Shown here one piece after another: positions 1 to 14,965 of a stretch of DNA of 20,556 bases (the stretch's first letter is position 1; each line of letters starts with the position of its first letter). This DNA is from Saccoglossus kowalevskii (Eukaryota; Hemichordata; Enteropneusta; Harrimaniidae), in contig NW_003114961.1 in assembly GCF_000003605.2 (NCBI RefSeq), positions 119,476 through 140,031 of the forward strand, in the 5' to 3' direction. Below the pieces are notes generated by a model, which had not been told where the DNA came from, did no database searches, and saw only the letters and a list, made by a program, of their open reading frames with translations. A program made the position numbers and the translations under genes.

Positions 1-517
1 TTTTATGTTGTGTCATGTAACAAGTGTGGTAGCATAAATAATAAACTGAGAAAGTCCTTGATGAGTACTGTAAACAGATTATTCAATGAAAATAAATACT
101 ATTTGGAAAACTGGGTGAATTTGCTTTACAATGATCAAACAGGCCGATGTCACAACCATCACAACCAAATTTTGCAAAGAACAAAAATGGAAAATGTTTT
201 GTTAGGATTAATACTCCCACAAGTGAGGAAATCCTTGAAATGCATTTAAAACTATTAGGACTTGATGGTTGTGATGTCTAAAACCACACTAATGGCTGCC
301 TTGCCTGGCATGCTCTGATTACTATGCCCTCAATGGCAAATTAGCATCACAGTAAATCTATAGAGGGCATAGTGACTCACATAAATCATGTTGATACCAC
401 CATGTCTGCTAAATGGTCTCCATTTAGAGTAATAAAAATACAAACCCAAATTACTTGGAATGACATTAATAATCTTTATTCTGAATAAAACATTGCAGAG
501 AAGCAAAATTGTCTAGA
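1..517. other. Left-edge sequence, no supported gene
   Basis: A plus-strand frame is open from the window edge to a stop at 247-249 (about 83 codons, no clear start). I recognise no family in it, so it could be the end of an exon or a transposon remnant cut by the window edge. Downstream lies a perfect 11-nt inverted repeat, ACTATGCCCTC at 321-331 against GAGGGCATAGT at 363-373, with a 31-nt loop. A shorter inverted match (TCACAACCATCA near 155, complement near 264-276) overlaps the end of the open frame. These suggest decayed palindromic elements rather than a gene. Confidence 0.35.
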
Positions 518-1179
518 ACTACATAGGAAACATGGCTGCATCGTTCACAATGATTACTGTAGAGTTTGCTAGACTACATAGGAAACATGGCTGCATCGTT
601 CACAATGATTACTGTAGAGTTTGCTAGACTACATAGGAAACATGGCTGCATCGTTCACAATGATTACTGTAGAGTTTGCTAGACTACATAGGAAACATGG
701 CTGCATCGTTCACAATGATTACTGTAGAGTTTGCTAGACTACATAGGAAACATGGCTGCATCGTTCACAATGATTACTGTAGAGTTTGCTAGACTACATA
801 GGAAACATGGCTGCATCGTTCACAATGATTACTGTAGAGTTTGCTAGACTACATAGGAAACATGGCTGCATCGTTCACAATGATTACTGTAGAGTTTGCT
901 AGACTACATAGGAAACATGGCTGCATCGTTCACAATGATTACTGTAGAGTTTGCTAGACTACATAGGAAACATGGCTGCATCGTTCACCAATGATTACTG
1001 TAGAGTTTGCTAGACTACATAGGAAACATGGCTGCATCGTTCACAATGATTACTGTAGAGTTTGCTAGACTACATAGGAAACATGGCTGCATCGTTCACA
1101 ATGATTACTGTAGAGTTTGCTAGACTACATAGGAAACATGGCTGCATCGTTCACCAATGATTACTGTAGAGTTTGCTAG
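518..1179. repeat. Tandem satellite, 55-bp unit, 12 copies
   Basis: Twelve head-to-tail copies of a 55-bp unit beginning ACTACATAGGAAACATGG. Starts fall at 518, 573, 628 and so on to 1124. Copies are essentially identical except that the 9th (from about 958) and 12th (from 1124) carry one extra C (CACCAATG for CACAATG). Near-perfect identity implies recent expansion or active homogenisation. The unit is not a multiple of three and frames close with TAG, so it is not a coding repeat. The first copy is preceded by TCTAGA instead of GCTAG, marking the left junction. Confidence 0.95.
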
Positions 1180-1396
1180 AGACTTGGAAATATTTGCATT
1201 GATGTAAATTTAAATCATTTCAAAGAAAAGTTGATGCCTTACCAGTGAAAATGTTAAATTATTCACAATTATAATTATAGATTAAAGGTCATTATGCCCA
1301 TTTAAAATATGTTGCTGCAAAACAAACAAACAGTGGTTTGGTTGTCTCGCTGTACTTCAAATAGATGATTGTATTGGTGAAGATTTGAAACCATAT

Positions 1397-1500
1397 ACAG
1401 TATTTTGCTCTATTAGTAGTGTTGACAATTGTGTAAATGACTGTGTCTTTAATGATTCAGTCTACAATAATGCAATTGTTGGTTTATGTGTTCTTCTAAT
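1397..1500. repeat. Foldback (MITE-like) repeat, diverged copy
   Basis: A degenerate copy of the element better preserved at 3571-3713. Shared blocks in the same order are TTGCTCTATTA near 1405, then TTTAATGATTCAGT followed by CTACAA near 1448, then TTCTAATG near 1492. The right-hand arm has decayed, so the inverted repeat is barely visible here. No coding capacity. Class of the parent transposon is unknown. Confidence 0.5.
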
Positions 1501-3200
1501 GCAACAAATGTGACGAGTACAGCAGTTATTAGTATTTATTCTGGATTTACGCAGGAGTAATGGTATGCGGTTTTATTTAACAGTTTTGGTTATACAATTG
1601 TGACTAATTTGAAGAGAAACTTTTGATACACATTTTGAGGGTATGTCCCAACAAAAATATTTCAAGTTATTTTGGGAAATAAACACATCCAATATTATTT
1701 CTGAATAAATCTTGTACATGAGAAATTGCCAAAAGAATGCACAACTTTGTATCTCATACTGTGCATACCAAGGATTTATAAGCACTGATATGCAATGGAG
1801 ATCCCGTTCTATTGTGTGAAATGTACATTTTTCATGCAATTCGTTTCATCATTTCGGCGTCCATGGTACCGGTACTTCATTTGGGATCTTTATCACACAT
1901 CACACCAGTTGCACACCCTTATTTTATATATCTTTGATTTGCATAAATACTATCGTAATTATCTTTGAAATGTCATGCTGGAAATGAACCACAGGTATAT
2001 AATGATTCACACGTTTTAATCAATAGTCATGCCTACCATTAAAGCTGCTCAGAACACACAACTGCACTAGAAGCGACCATGGACAGTGAAAGACAAATTT
2101 TACAGATTTCTATAAGACTTTTTCAAGCTATCAGTTTGACGATTTTACTACTCGTATTCGGAAAGGAGTGAATTGTGTTCATCATGGAAGTGAAAGGAGC
2201 AACCTTTATATCAGACCGATCTAAAGAGGGACTGTGGATAAACTCATCACTAAGTGTCATTTTTTGTAAATAACATTGACTTTAGAAAGGTAGATTATTG
2301 CACATGTATAGATCTAGTTGCAAAAGGATTTAGTATGTCAATATTTCTAAAGTACATTGTATCTCTAAAAATTATCATTCCTTATATACGGTATTCATGA
2401 AAAGCCAAATCAGTGGATCTTAGGTGGCAAGGCAAGGGTTGGATGACACAGATAATTATGAGATGTTTAACATTAAGTTTATGTACAACATTAAACAGAC
2501 AAAACCTCAAACAGTACATGTAATATACATAATGGATACCAAGTACCCAAAGAACGTAAAAAAATGTTACAAAATCTAAACACCAATTGCTTCTCTGCTG
2601 ATGATGCATCTGGGGTTACAACATAAAAAGTTAGTTGCATGGTCGACCAACAATATTGACTGGTTCACAATCTTGACAAAACTCTCTATTAGAATTTAAG
2701 CCTAAAACCACCTTAAGTAGATCTATGTACAATGTTGACAACACACAACCTCATTTACATATAATTTACATATACCAGCAATGCTAGATTGTCAAAACAG
2801 TTTGTGTACGGAATATATCACAGAGAAATACACTGATTATATCTCATTTACCCAAAGATATGGATTAAATACATGTTATAATTCAAATCCCAATCTCAAA
2901 TTGACTTATTTAGTCTGGAGTCCAAGATGATATTTTTTATGTTTGATATTTTTGTGCTATGAATTTGATTCAGTTTATTTAAAGCAAATCTTAAAATGTT
3001 AGCAATCGTTTCACCTCCTCATTTGAGTGTCTGTTGAAATTTACTATTGTGTATAATTATCTTTGTTCTAAAATACTGCAGACCACAATTCACATATAGT
3101 TGCGTTATGAAATGCATGATAATCATACAACAAAATCAAAAACTTCAAAGTGCAGCTTCAATTGTGACAACCCCAGATGTTATTTAATTACTCGCTCTTC
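1501..3200. other. Non-coding stretch, no supported gene
   Basis: AT-rich unique sequence. Only short, uninformative open frames occur. The only item noted is a 30-codon frame at 2079-2171 in a strong initiation context with a hydrophobic C-terminal half, reported separately as a finding. GTACCGGTAC near 1866 is a perfect 10-bp palindrome of no clear meaning. Confidence 0.5.
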
Positions 3201-3212
3201 TATGCCAGCCTG

Positions 3213-3226
3213 CCACTAGAGGACAG
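3213..3226 (+). promoter_or_regulatory. Candidate CTCF site, one mismatch
   Basis: CCACTAGAGGACAG differs at one base (A for G in GGGC) from the CTCF core consensus CCASYAGRKGGCRS. It lies in a block related to that at 3432, since both have TGCCACTAGAGG preceded by a GC(C/T)AG(C/T)C run, so the two may come from one duplicated sequence or repeat. Motif-only evidence. Confidence 0.35.
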
Positions 3227-3431
3227 ATGATACTCGCAAGAGGACACCTTATTTAATTATTCATTTTCCTGCAGTTGATTCAAAGCATATATACAATTTG
3301 ATAGAATTTGATACATAAAAAAAATGTCAACAAATAAGCTGCTCTCTGATTGGTCCAACTGTTAAGATTGGGTAGCCAATCAGGTACACTTGTGAGTGAC
3401 ATGACATATACTTTAGTCCTGTGCTAGTCTG

Positions 3432-3445
3432 CCACTAGAGGGCAG
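3432..3445 (+). promoter_or_regulatory. Candidate CTCF site, perfect core match
   Basis: CCACTAGAGGGCAG matches every position of the known CTCF core consensus CCASYAGRKGGCRS on the plus strand. It sits about 920 bp beyond the stop codon of the minus-strand Rab4 gene, with a second weaker site in the same orientation 219 bp to the left. CTCF marks chromatin boundaries in bilaterians, so this could bound the two-gene domain. Occupancy is not shown by sequence alone. Confidence 0.45.
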
Positions 3446-3570
3446 ACATCAAGAGCAATGTACAAGAACTAATATTGATAGATGATAACTGGTGTTTTGT
3501 TTGGCCTCAGTCCACTAATGGTCTGAGGTTTTTCATTTATACTTTGCATGAAATTGAGAAAGAATATAAT

Positions 3571-3713
3571 TATCGTATTTGCTCTATTATTTAGCACATG
3601 TGCTTACATAAATTTCAAAAGTAATATTTTAATGATTCAGTATACAACAAATGTGTTTTGGGGTTTACATGTACTTGTATTGGAGATGTGGTTCTAATAG
3701 AGCAAATATGGTA
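3571..3713. repeat. Foldback (MITE-like) element
   Basis: Terminal arms 3571-3589 (TATCGTATTTGCTCTATTA) and 3695-3713 are inverted complements with 2 mismatches in 19. About 105 bp of AT-rich interior includes TTTAATGATTCAGT and ACAACAAATGTG, both shared with the copy at 1397-1500. No open frame. The short length, inverted termini and repetition fit a non-autonomous DNA transposon, but target-site duplication is unclear. Confidence 0.65.
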
Positions 3714-3930
3714 TAGGATACTGAAATAACTGTCAACGGGATAAAAATAACTCAAAATATTACATTATATTGTTCCAACACCACAAAATGGAAAAGACTA
3801 GTCAATCAAATTGAAATCAGCAAAAAATATTGTCTTATAAATTTAGTCAATGTATAGAAGTGGATAACAATTCTAGAGACAGAATATAATCTTCTCAATT
3901 GATTTTCCATTGCACAGTAAATTTAACCTA

Positions 3931-3936
3931 TTTATT
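3931..3936 (-). terminator. Candidate polyadenylation signal of Rab4
   Basis: TTTATT on the plus strand reads AATAAA on the Rab4 strand, about 430 bp past the stop codon at 4367. A nearer variant, ATTAAA on the minus strand, lies at 4104-4109. Which one is used cannot be told from sequence. Confidence 0.35.
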
Positions 3937-4366
3937 CATATGAATTTTGTGCGTTTTTGAATGAGAAATAACAATAAACAGATTCTGATGAGTACACAAA
4001 TGAATGCACATTATTCAAATGAGAGAAACTTTTTTGAAAATACCAGAAGTTAGAAGCATGTTTGCTAAGTTCAGATATTACATTGTGGGAACCTGATTTC
4101 AATTTTAATGACAATTCTGCTCCTATTCACATGCAAAATACTGATTCCAATTGCAAGTAAAGCAAGCCTTGACGCATTGAAAATAATAATAGTTTGCAAC
4201 CACTTTGAGACTGAACAACAAAACCCACATAACTGGTTTTAAATGCAGCTCCAGATATACCCCAATAAGATGAAACATTCTCACAGCTAATGGCAGGAAC
4301 ATATTTGTGATGAGAAAAGTCTAGTGTTTGTTTGTTTGTATATTAACAACTCATTATAGATTGGCT

Positions 4367-10637
<6,271 letters not shown>

Positions 10638-10685
10638 TTTGTCGCGATTTTCGCATTCGCTTTTACGAAGCCATAGAAAACCAAT

Positions 10686-10692
10686 ATGGCGG
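10686..10692 (+). promoter_or_regulatory. YY1-like motif
   Basis: ATGGCGG in the context CCAATATGGCGGAG matches the YY1 core. It lies 49 bp upstream of the Rab4 start codon, where YY1 sites in TATA-less animal promoters often overlap the start site or 5' UTR. Confidence 0.4.
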
Positions 10693-10718
10693 AGTAAATA
10701 TGTCACATGATCACATTT

Positions 10719-10726
10719 ACTTCCGG
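10719..10726 (+). promoter_or_regulatory. ETS-family (GABPA/ELK-like) motif
   Basis: ACTTCCGG (CCGGAAGT on the Rab4 strand) is the consensus ETS site of housekeeping and bidirectional promoters, 82 bp upstream of the Rab4 start codon. A TCACATGA E-box-like site lies between it and the YY1-like motif, near 10703. Confidence 0.45.
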
Positions 10727-10909
10727 GTACTCAGTCAGATTTAAAAAAATCCCAGCAACAAAGTTTACAACATATATTTTCATTATCGCCATTAGGTCGC
10801 CTCAACCTTGATATAAAGGTACGTTTTAAATTAAACTAATCAAACATTTCTGCCAATGATCTTCTTCGCCCGGGCCTTCGCGAATCGTGCATCCGACACA
10901 CTCCAGTTG

Positions 10910-10917
10910 TGACGTCA
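10910..10917. promoter_or_regulatory. Palindromic CRE (CREB/ATF site)
   Basis: TGACGTCA, a perfect full cAMP-response element, within GTGACGTCACG. It sits 273 bp from the Rab4 start codon and 271 bp from the Arf start codon, almost the midpoint, so it could serve either gene. Confidence 0.5.
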
Positions 10918-11051
10918 CGTCGGTTGCAAGTGTCTATTTTTAGAAACAAAGACGATGATTCATGCGAATCTTGACGACGTGAAAGTAGCTTTCCAAAAAC
11001 GGTGTACATGTTACCTTCCACGTCATGAACACCACATCACAGACCCATGTG

Positions 11052-11059
11052 TATAAATA
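11052..11059 (+). promoter_or_regulatory. TATA-like box for the Arf gene
   Basis: TATAAATA matches TATAWAWR in the Arf orientation, 129 bp before the Arf start codon, which would place initiation near 11080 and give a roughly 100-nt 5' UTR. Another TATAAAGG lies at 10812. AT-rich DNA makes chance matches common. Confidence 0.35.
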
Positions 11060-11187
11060 TAACCCGTACATTAAAAATGTTCAATCACTTTTGAAATATC
11101 GAACTTGCGGATTCTAAAGGTTGTGGCAATAATATAACTTGGACATAGTTTGAAACCACCGGTATATCACCACACCTTACAACTATC

Positions 11188-12702
11188 ATGGGATTGTTTT
11201 TATCTAAAATTGTCAATCTAATCGGTAACTGGGACACAAAAGCGCGAATTGTGATGCTAGGATTGGATGCCGCAGGTATGGTTACTATTTTATATTGTTC
11301 AACACTCTATACTGAAGACTAAATCAGATTGGATATGATTTGTCATAAACTAAAAAAAAATGTTGCGTTTGCAGGACGCGAAGCAATATTCTTTAATGAA
11401 AATCAAAACCACTAATATTGTACTAACCAAAACAACTCGGAGTGCATTGGAACGAATACTCAGATATATGCCACAAGAACAGTCGATGATTCATGTGTTT
11501 TCTGTTTGCTTTTTTCTTCAGGAAAAACTACTGTTTTATATAAAATAAAATTGAACGAAACTGTGACGACGATACCAACTATTGGGTTTAACGTAGAGAC
11601 TGTGAAACCAAAGCCTGGGCTAGAGTTTACTGTATGGGATGTGGGTGGTCAAGAAAAAATACGAGCTTTATGGAGGCACTACTACACTAACACGGACGGT
11701 AAGTTCCGCAACCTGTCCCGCAACCCGTTTCGTAGCCCGCTCCGCAACCCGCCCGATTTCAATAGAAATTACAGATGTGTAATATTCGTACTCCTCGTAC
11801 CACAGAAATGGTCATATAAATACGTTAAAAATGTAAAAACGTCGTAATAATCGCACAATTTGTACACAAACGATATATACGTATGTACATAAAACCTTTT
11901 TATTAGTATTTCTTTCCTGAATAATAATTTAGTTAACCAGTCAGTTTGAAGTGAACCTCTACGAACAGGAAAACATACACCGGGCTGCGATTGTGCCACC
12001 ACATTAAAGCGCGATGGTCGTGGCGCAGCGCGTGTTCGAATTTCATGTAAATAAACAATGTATTTTACACGCGTTGTATACGTCGCTATAAGTCCCATAT
12101 CGAACAGGACGCGGCGCGACGACTGCTGCCCTTTAAACTTTATTTGTCTGGTTCTGACAATGTTTACATAGTTATTGACTCGACTCGAATATAGCTTTAT
12201 CTCGAAAATGTGTATCCGTAAATTAAAAACAAGCTTCAAACAATTACGTCATACAAGTATTTGTGTCTGTATTTGTAGGTTTGATATTCATAGTTGACAG
12301 TGCTGACAGAACACGATTTAGTGAAGCTAAGGAAGAATTATTCGCAATAGTGCAAAGTGATGAGATGGCGAGAGGAATACCAGTTGTCATATTTGCAAAT
12401 AAACAAGACTTGCCAGGTAATTATTGATTTTGAATGTGTAAATACCATTTTATTGACTGATTTGCTTTATATGCTTGATTTAATTATAAACATACTGTCA
12501 TGTATGAAAACCTCACTTCCATATTTTCTGTTTGAATGTAGGTGCGTGCTCCCCGGCAGAAGTTATTGACGGTCTAGGTTTGCGACAACTGCGTGACAAT
12601 CCCTGGCATATACAGGGCACCGTGGCCACGAACGGGGGCGGTATATACGAGGGATTCAGTGAATTAGCTGACATGGTCAAAACATACAAACGAGGGAAAT
12701 AA
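11188..12702 (+). CDS. Arf-family small GTPase, four exons
   Basis: Arf GTPases recruit coats, lipid enzymes and tethers to Golgi, endosome or plasma membranes when GTP-bound. Exons 11188-11275, 11522-11698, 12279-12416 and 12542-12702 total 564 nt (187 residues plus TAA; Arf1 has 181). All introns are GT-AG. Visible motifs: Gly2 in MGLFLSK, a good N-myristoylation context; GLDAAGKT (25-32); switch I T49; WDVGGQ (68-73, catalytic Q73); NKQD (129-132); and a VAT version (162-164) of the usual CAT G5 motif. [10 protein letters not shown] and [12 protein letters not shown] are strongly Arf-like. The interswitch reads VKPKPGLEF, one residue longer than Arf1. The C-terminus is basic (KTYKRGK). The start has A at -3 and G at +4. 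All three introns split a glycine codon after its first base. It could be a divergent Arf or an Arl11/14-like member; I cannot settle the subfamily, hence no symbol. It is divergent to Rab4. Confidence 0.93.
11706..11753 (+). repeat. GC-rich ~12-bp degenerate tandem repeat in Arf intron 2
   Basis: About four units of CCGCAACC(C/T)G(T/C) begin seven bases after the donor of intron 2. Base composition stands out in an AT-rich intron. It continues the Arf reading frame as imperfect R-N/S-x-x tetrapeptides, so intron retention would be translated through it. Confidence 0.65.
12004..12136. mobile_element. MITE in Arf intron 2, TTAA-flanked, copy 1
   Basis: Imperfect inverted termini TTAAAGCGCGATGGTCGT and GACGACTGCTGCCCTTTAA, 17 of 23 positions paired, begin and end with TTAA. 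The interior shares GCGTGTTCGAATTTCATGTAA and the GTCGCT..TAAGTCC..AT.TCGAAC blocks with 14966-15061. It is about 37 bp longer than the second copy, mostly in the centre and right part. No transposase. TTAA at both ends suggests, but does not prove, a piggyBac-type origin. The element also creates the long minus-strand open frame at 11769-12239. Confidence 0.75.
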
Positions 12703-12738
12703 CATCCTATAAGTCCATCGTAATTTATATATTTTTAT

Positions 12739-12744
12739 ATTAAA
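12739..12744 (+). terminator. Candidate polyadenylation signal (ATTAAA) of the Arf gene
   Basis: ATTAAA lies 37 bp after the Arf stop codon, giving a very short 3' UTR if used. A canonical AATAAA is at 13726-13731, which would give a 3' UTR of about 1 kb spanning the MITE at 13173. Confidence 0.3.
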
Positions 12745-13172
12745 CTATGTTCAGGTTTTCGGCCAAGCCACACACTCCTATGCGAACTTGCCTTGCTTTG
12801 TAATGTCATGTTATTTGATTTCTCAACAGTCCATAGTGCAGAGTCACATAGAATACTTTTAAAGTAAATATTTAACGCATTTTTGAATTTAGATATGTTG
12901 TTTTTCATTTGGGACCATTTGTTAGTATAAATTCTATTTTAAAAACATAGTAAAATGACATTCTTCTAGACGGAAGAATTGTATACATACCTGTTTTAAA
13001 TGAACCATGTACTCCGGATCTCAAGGACATTTTAAACCGAATAATTAACGCAGGTTTACTGCACAGGTTTACATTTTGTTGAGCAGTAGATCTTCACTTA
13101 GATTGGTGTCCTGCTTCAGGTGGGGCCAAGGTTCAACACAGATTGGGCAATAGAGGGCGATATATTGAAGTA

Positions 13173-13364
13173 TACTGTAAAGGGGTTAATAATTCACTGG
13201 GTTTTAATTTTGCCTATTTCGCTGACTGGAAAATGTGCTAAATTAAAACCCAGTGAATATGTACAATTTAGCATAGAACACATTATCTAAATGATAAAAC
13301 CGTGAATTAAAAACCCAATGAATATGCCTGAAATGGTAAATCAGCAAAATTTATTTTTACAGTA
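13173..13364. mobile_element. MITE with TACTGTAAA termini and internal inverted repeats
   Basis: Ends are TACTGTAAA and TTTACAGTA in inverse orientation, compatible with TA target duplication. Inside, ATTCACTGGGTTTTAATTT (13192-13210) and its perfect complement (13240-13258) form a 19-bp stem with a 29-nt loop, and a third related block (GTGAATTAAAAACCCAATGA) follows at about 13303. No open frame. General form fits a non-autonomous Tc1/mariner- or hAT-like element; the class is uncertain. Confidence 0.75.
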
Positions 13365-13725
13365 GTTCGGTGGTCAGTTTTTGACATTACAAAGTACGAA
13401 ATTGATCGTGTTTACGTTTTTGACCAACCTGCCTCATATGTAAAAATGACAAATCAGTGGGCGTATAAATGTTGAAAATTGTTTTCTTTTCAACACATTG
13501 CAGCTCAAACTGTTCTGAACAAATATACTAGTATATATCTTGTATTTTATGCGCAGAATACATGCGCAGTATACATGATCCTGACTCCGGCGACGGACTG
13601 TATTTTTATATTTCAATAGAGCAAAGATTCTCGACAGTTATTTTTAAATTCATTTAAATGTTGCATATATAATTTATTGTCTTCCTAATAATATCGTATG
13701 TTATCATGTTTGTACTATATTAATT

Positions 13726-13731
13726 AATAAA
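13726..13731 (+). terminator. Canonical AATAAA, possible distal poly(A) signal of Arf
   Basis: AATAAA in TTAATTAATAAAGTTTTATA about 1 kb past the Arf stop. Use would need a long 3' UTR containing a MITE hairpin. AT-richness makes chance occurrence likely. Confidence 0.25.
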
Positions 13732-13739
13732 GTTTTATA

Positions 13740-14233
13740 AACACGGTAGAAGTACATTGTATACGTTGTATTCATCGCATATTGGCTTGGTTTCCGGAAG
13801 CTTCAGCTAAGAAATGATTTATTATTTGCAAACCGTCATTGTCAGAATTGTTGTATTATAGTGTACCTACAGCGATCAGGTAAAATTCAAGGGAAAATCA
13901 TCGAATAAAACTAGTCTAAAGCTTTCCTTCTATTTATCTGCTATTTGCTTCTGTGTATGTATTAGGACGCATACACCGACTTGAGCACAGTCGCTTAGTC
14001 GCATATTGTAGCATATTTAATACTAGGGCATAGAAATATAAAAAAATCCAAATTTGAGCAAAAATCCGTGTTTTTAATGTGCCGGGCGTGTGTCTATAAA
14101 TCTACAAAGGAGTCACTAAAATATTGCTTGGTTAGATTCAATACCACTATCACATAAAAAATCATTTTGTATTTACACAATAATTATGTAAAAATATTGA
14201 TATCTCCAAATCCTGTATTAAAAAAATTCGTCA
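13740..14233. other. Non-coding stretch, nothing recognised
   Basis: AT-rich unique sequence with no open frame of note, repeats or RNA gene visible. Confidence 0.5.
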
Positions 14234-14389
14234 ATTTTGAGAACCCATCCGGGCAAAAATAGCGTGTGTAGGTTTTGTGGACCCATCAGAAAAATTATAG
14301 TACGCATAGTTTTTGAGGACCCATCCGAGAAATGTTAGTGTGCACAATGTTTTAGGACTCATTCGGGAAAAATTAGTATGCATAGTTTT
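14234..14389 (+). repeat. Degenerate tandem repeat, ~38-bp unit, four copies
   Basis: Four decayed units share TTTTGAGGACCCATCCGGG followed by AAAAATTAGT and GTGCATAG. Unit starts are near 14235, 14273, 14310 and 14349. Divergence between units is high, so the array is old, unlike the near-identical arrays elsewhere in the window. Confidence 0.8.
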
Positions 14390-14965
14390 GTTAAATAATT
14401 AATATCAGTGAAATAACTTACTTTATAATGTATCAAAATACGATCTATCCGATGTAAAATCGTAGTATTCAATTCGAGGGGTGTCTTGTTACTATTCAAA
14501 TTCAGCCATCATGCCACCTGAAGTCAAAGTTAGTTTGTAACCGTGCTGGAGTCAATCGTTTATGAGAAATCTGGTCACTGAAGAGACCATTAAACGCAAT
14601 TTTATCCATATCTACACAATGTTGCTGTATCATAGTATAACTATAAAAACTCTACTGTAACGATAGCTAGGGATAGTGGTCAACTCAGTATGTATCGCAG
14701 TTACTGAAATTAATTCCTTACTTAAGTAAAATTAGTCATTTACATAAACAAATACATAGAATATGTGTCAAATATTTCTTAATGCGCCAATTTAAACTTT
14801 TGTAACCGCTCACGATTATAAACCTATACCATTTTTGCAAAACAATTGACCCAGGCCAATCTATATTCATATCGAACAAGAAAATGACCATTTGCTTAGA
14901 ACTAATGAAGAATGATAGCAAAACTGCACCCTATTTTTGATGAGAAAACTGCAGTAATGCTAGCA
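14390..14965. other. Non-coding stretch, nothing recognised
   Basis: AT-rich unique sequence between a decayed tandem array and a MITE. A 61-codon minus-strand frame at 14736-14921 shows no family features. Confidence 0.5.

Larger units (their letters stand above)
10638..11187. promoter_or_regulatory. Divergent promoter region between Rab4 and the Arf gene
   Basis: Start codons of the minus-strand Rab4 gene (10637) and plus-strand Arf gene (11188) are 550 bp apart, head to head. The interval is richer in CpG than its surroundings, mainly 10845-11000 (CCCGGGCC, TTCGCGAA). It has ETS-like and YY1-like sites next to Rab4, a palindromic CRE in the middle, and a TATA-like box next to Arf. Both 5' UTRs must lie here unless an upstream non-coding exon exists. 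Confidence 0.75.

Noticed and set aside
518-1179. CRISPR-like or coding-repeat reading of the 55-bp array
   Set aside because: Units are identical throughout with no variable spacers, the period is not divisible by three, and the surrounding genes are eukaryotic.
10836-11021. Minus-strand 61-codon frame in the divergent promoter
   Set aside because: The CpG-rich region favours open frames by chance; there is no family resemblance, and it overlaps the CRE and presumed 5' UTRs.
11360-11548. Open frame of 62 codons in Arf intron 1 extending into exon 2
   Set aside because: It is out of frame with the conserved Arf sequence of exon 2 and is removed by the GT-AG intron 11276-11521.
11769-12239. 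Minus-strand open frame of 156 codons inside Arf intron 2
   Set aside because: It runs through the TTAA-bounded MITE and intron sequence, has no family features, and lies antisense within a well-supported gene.
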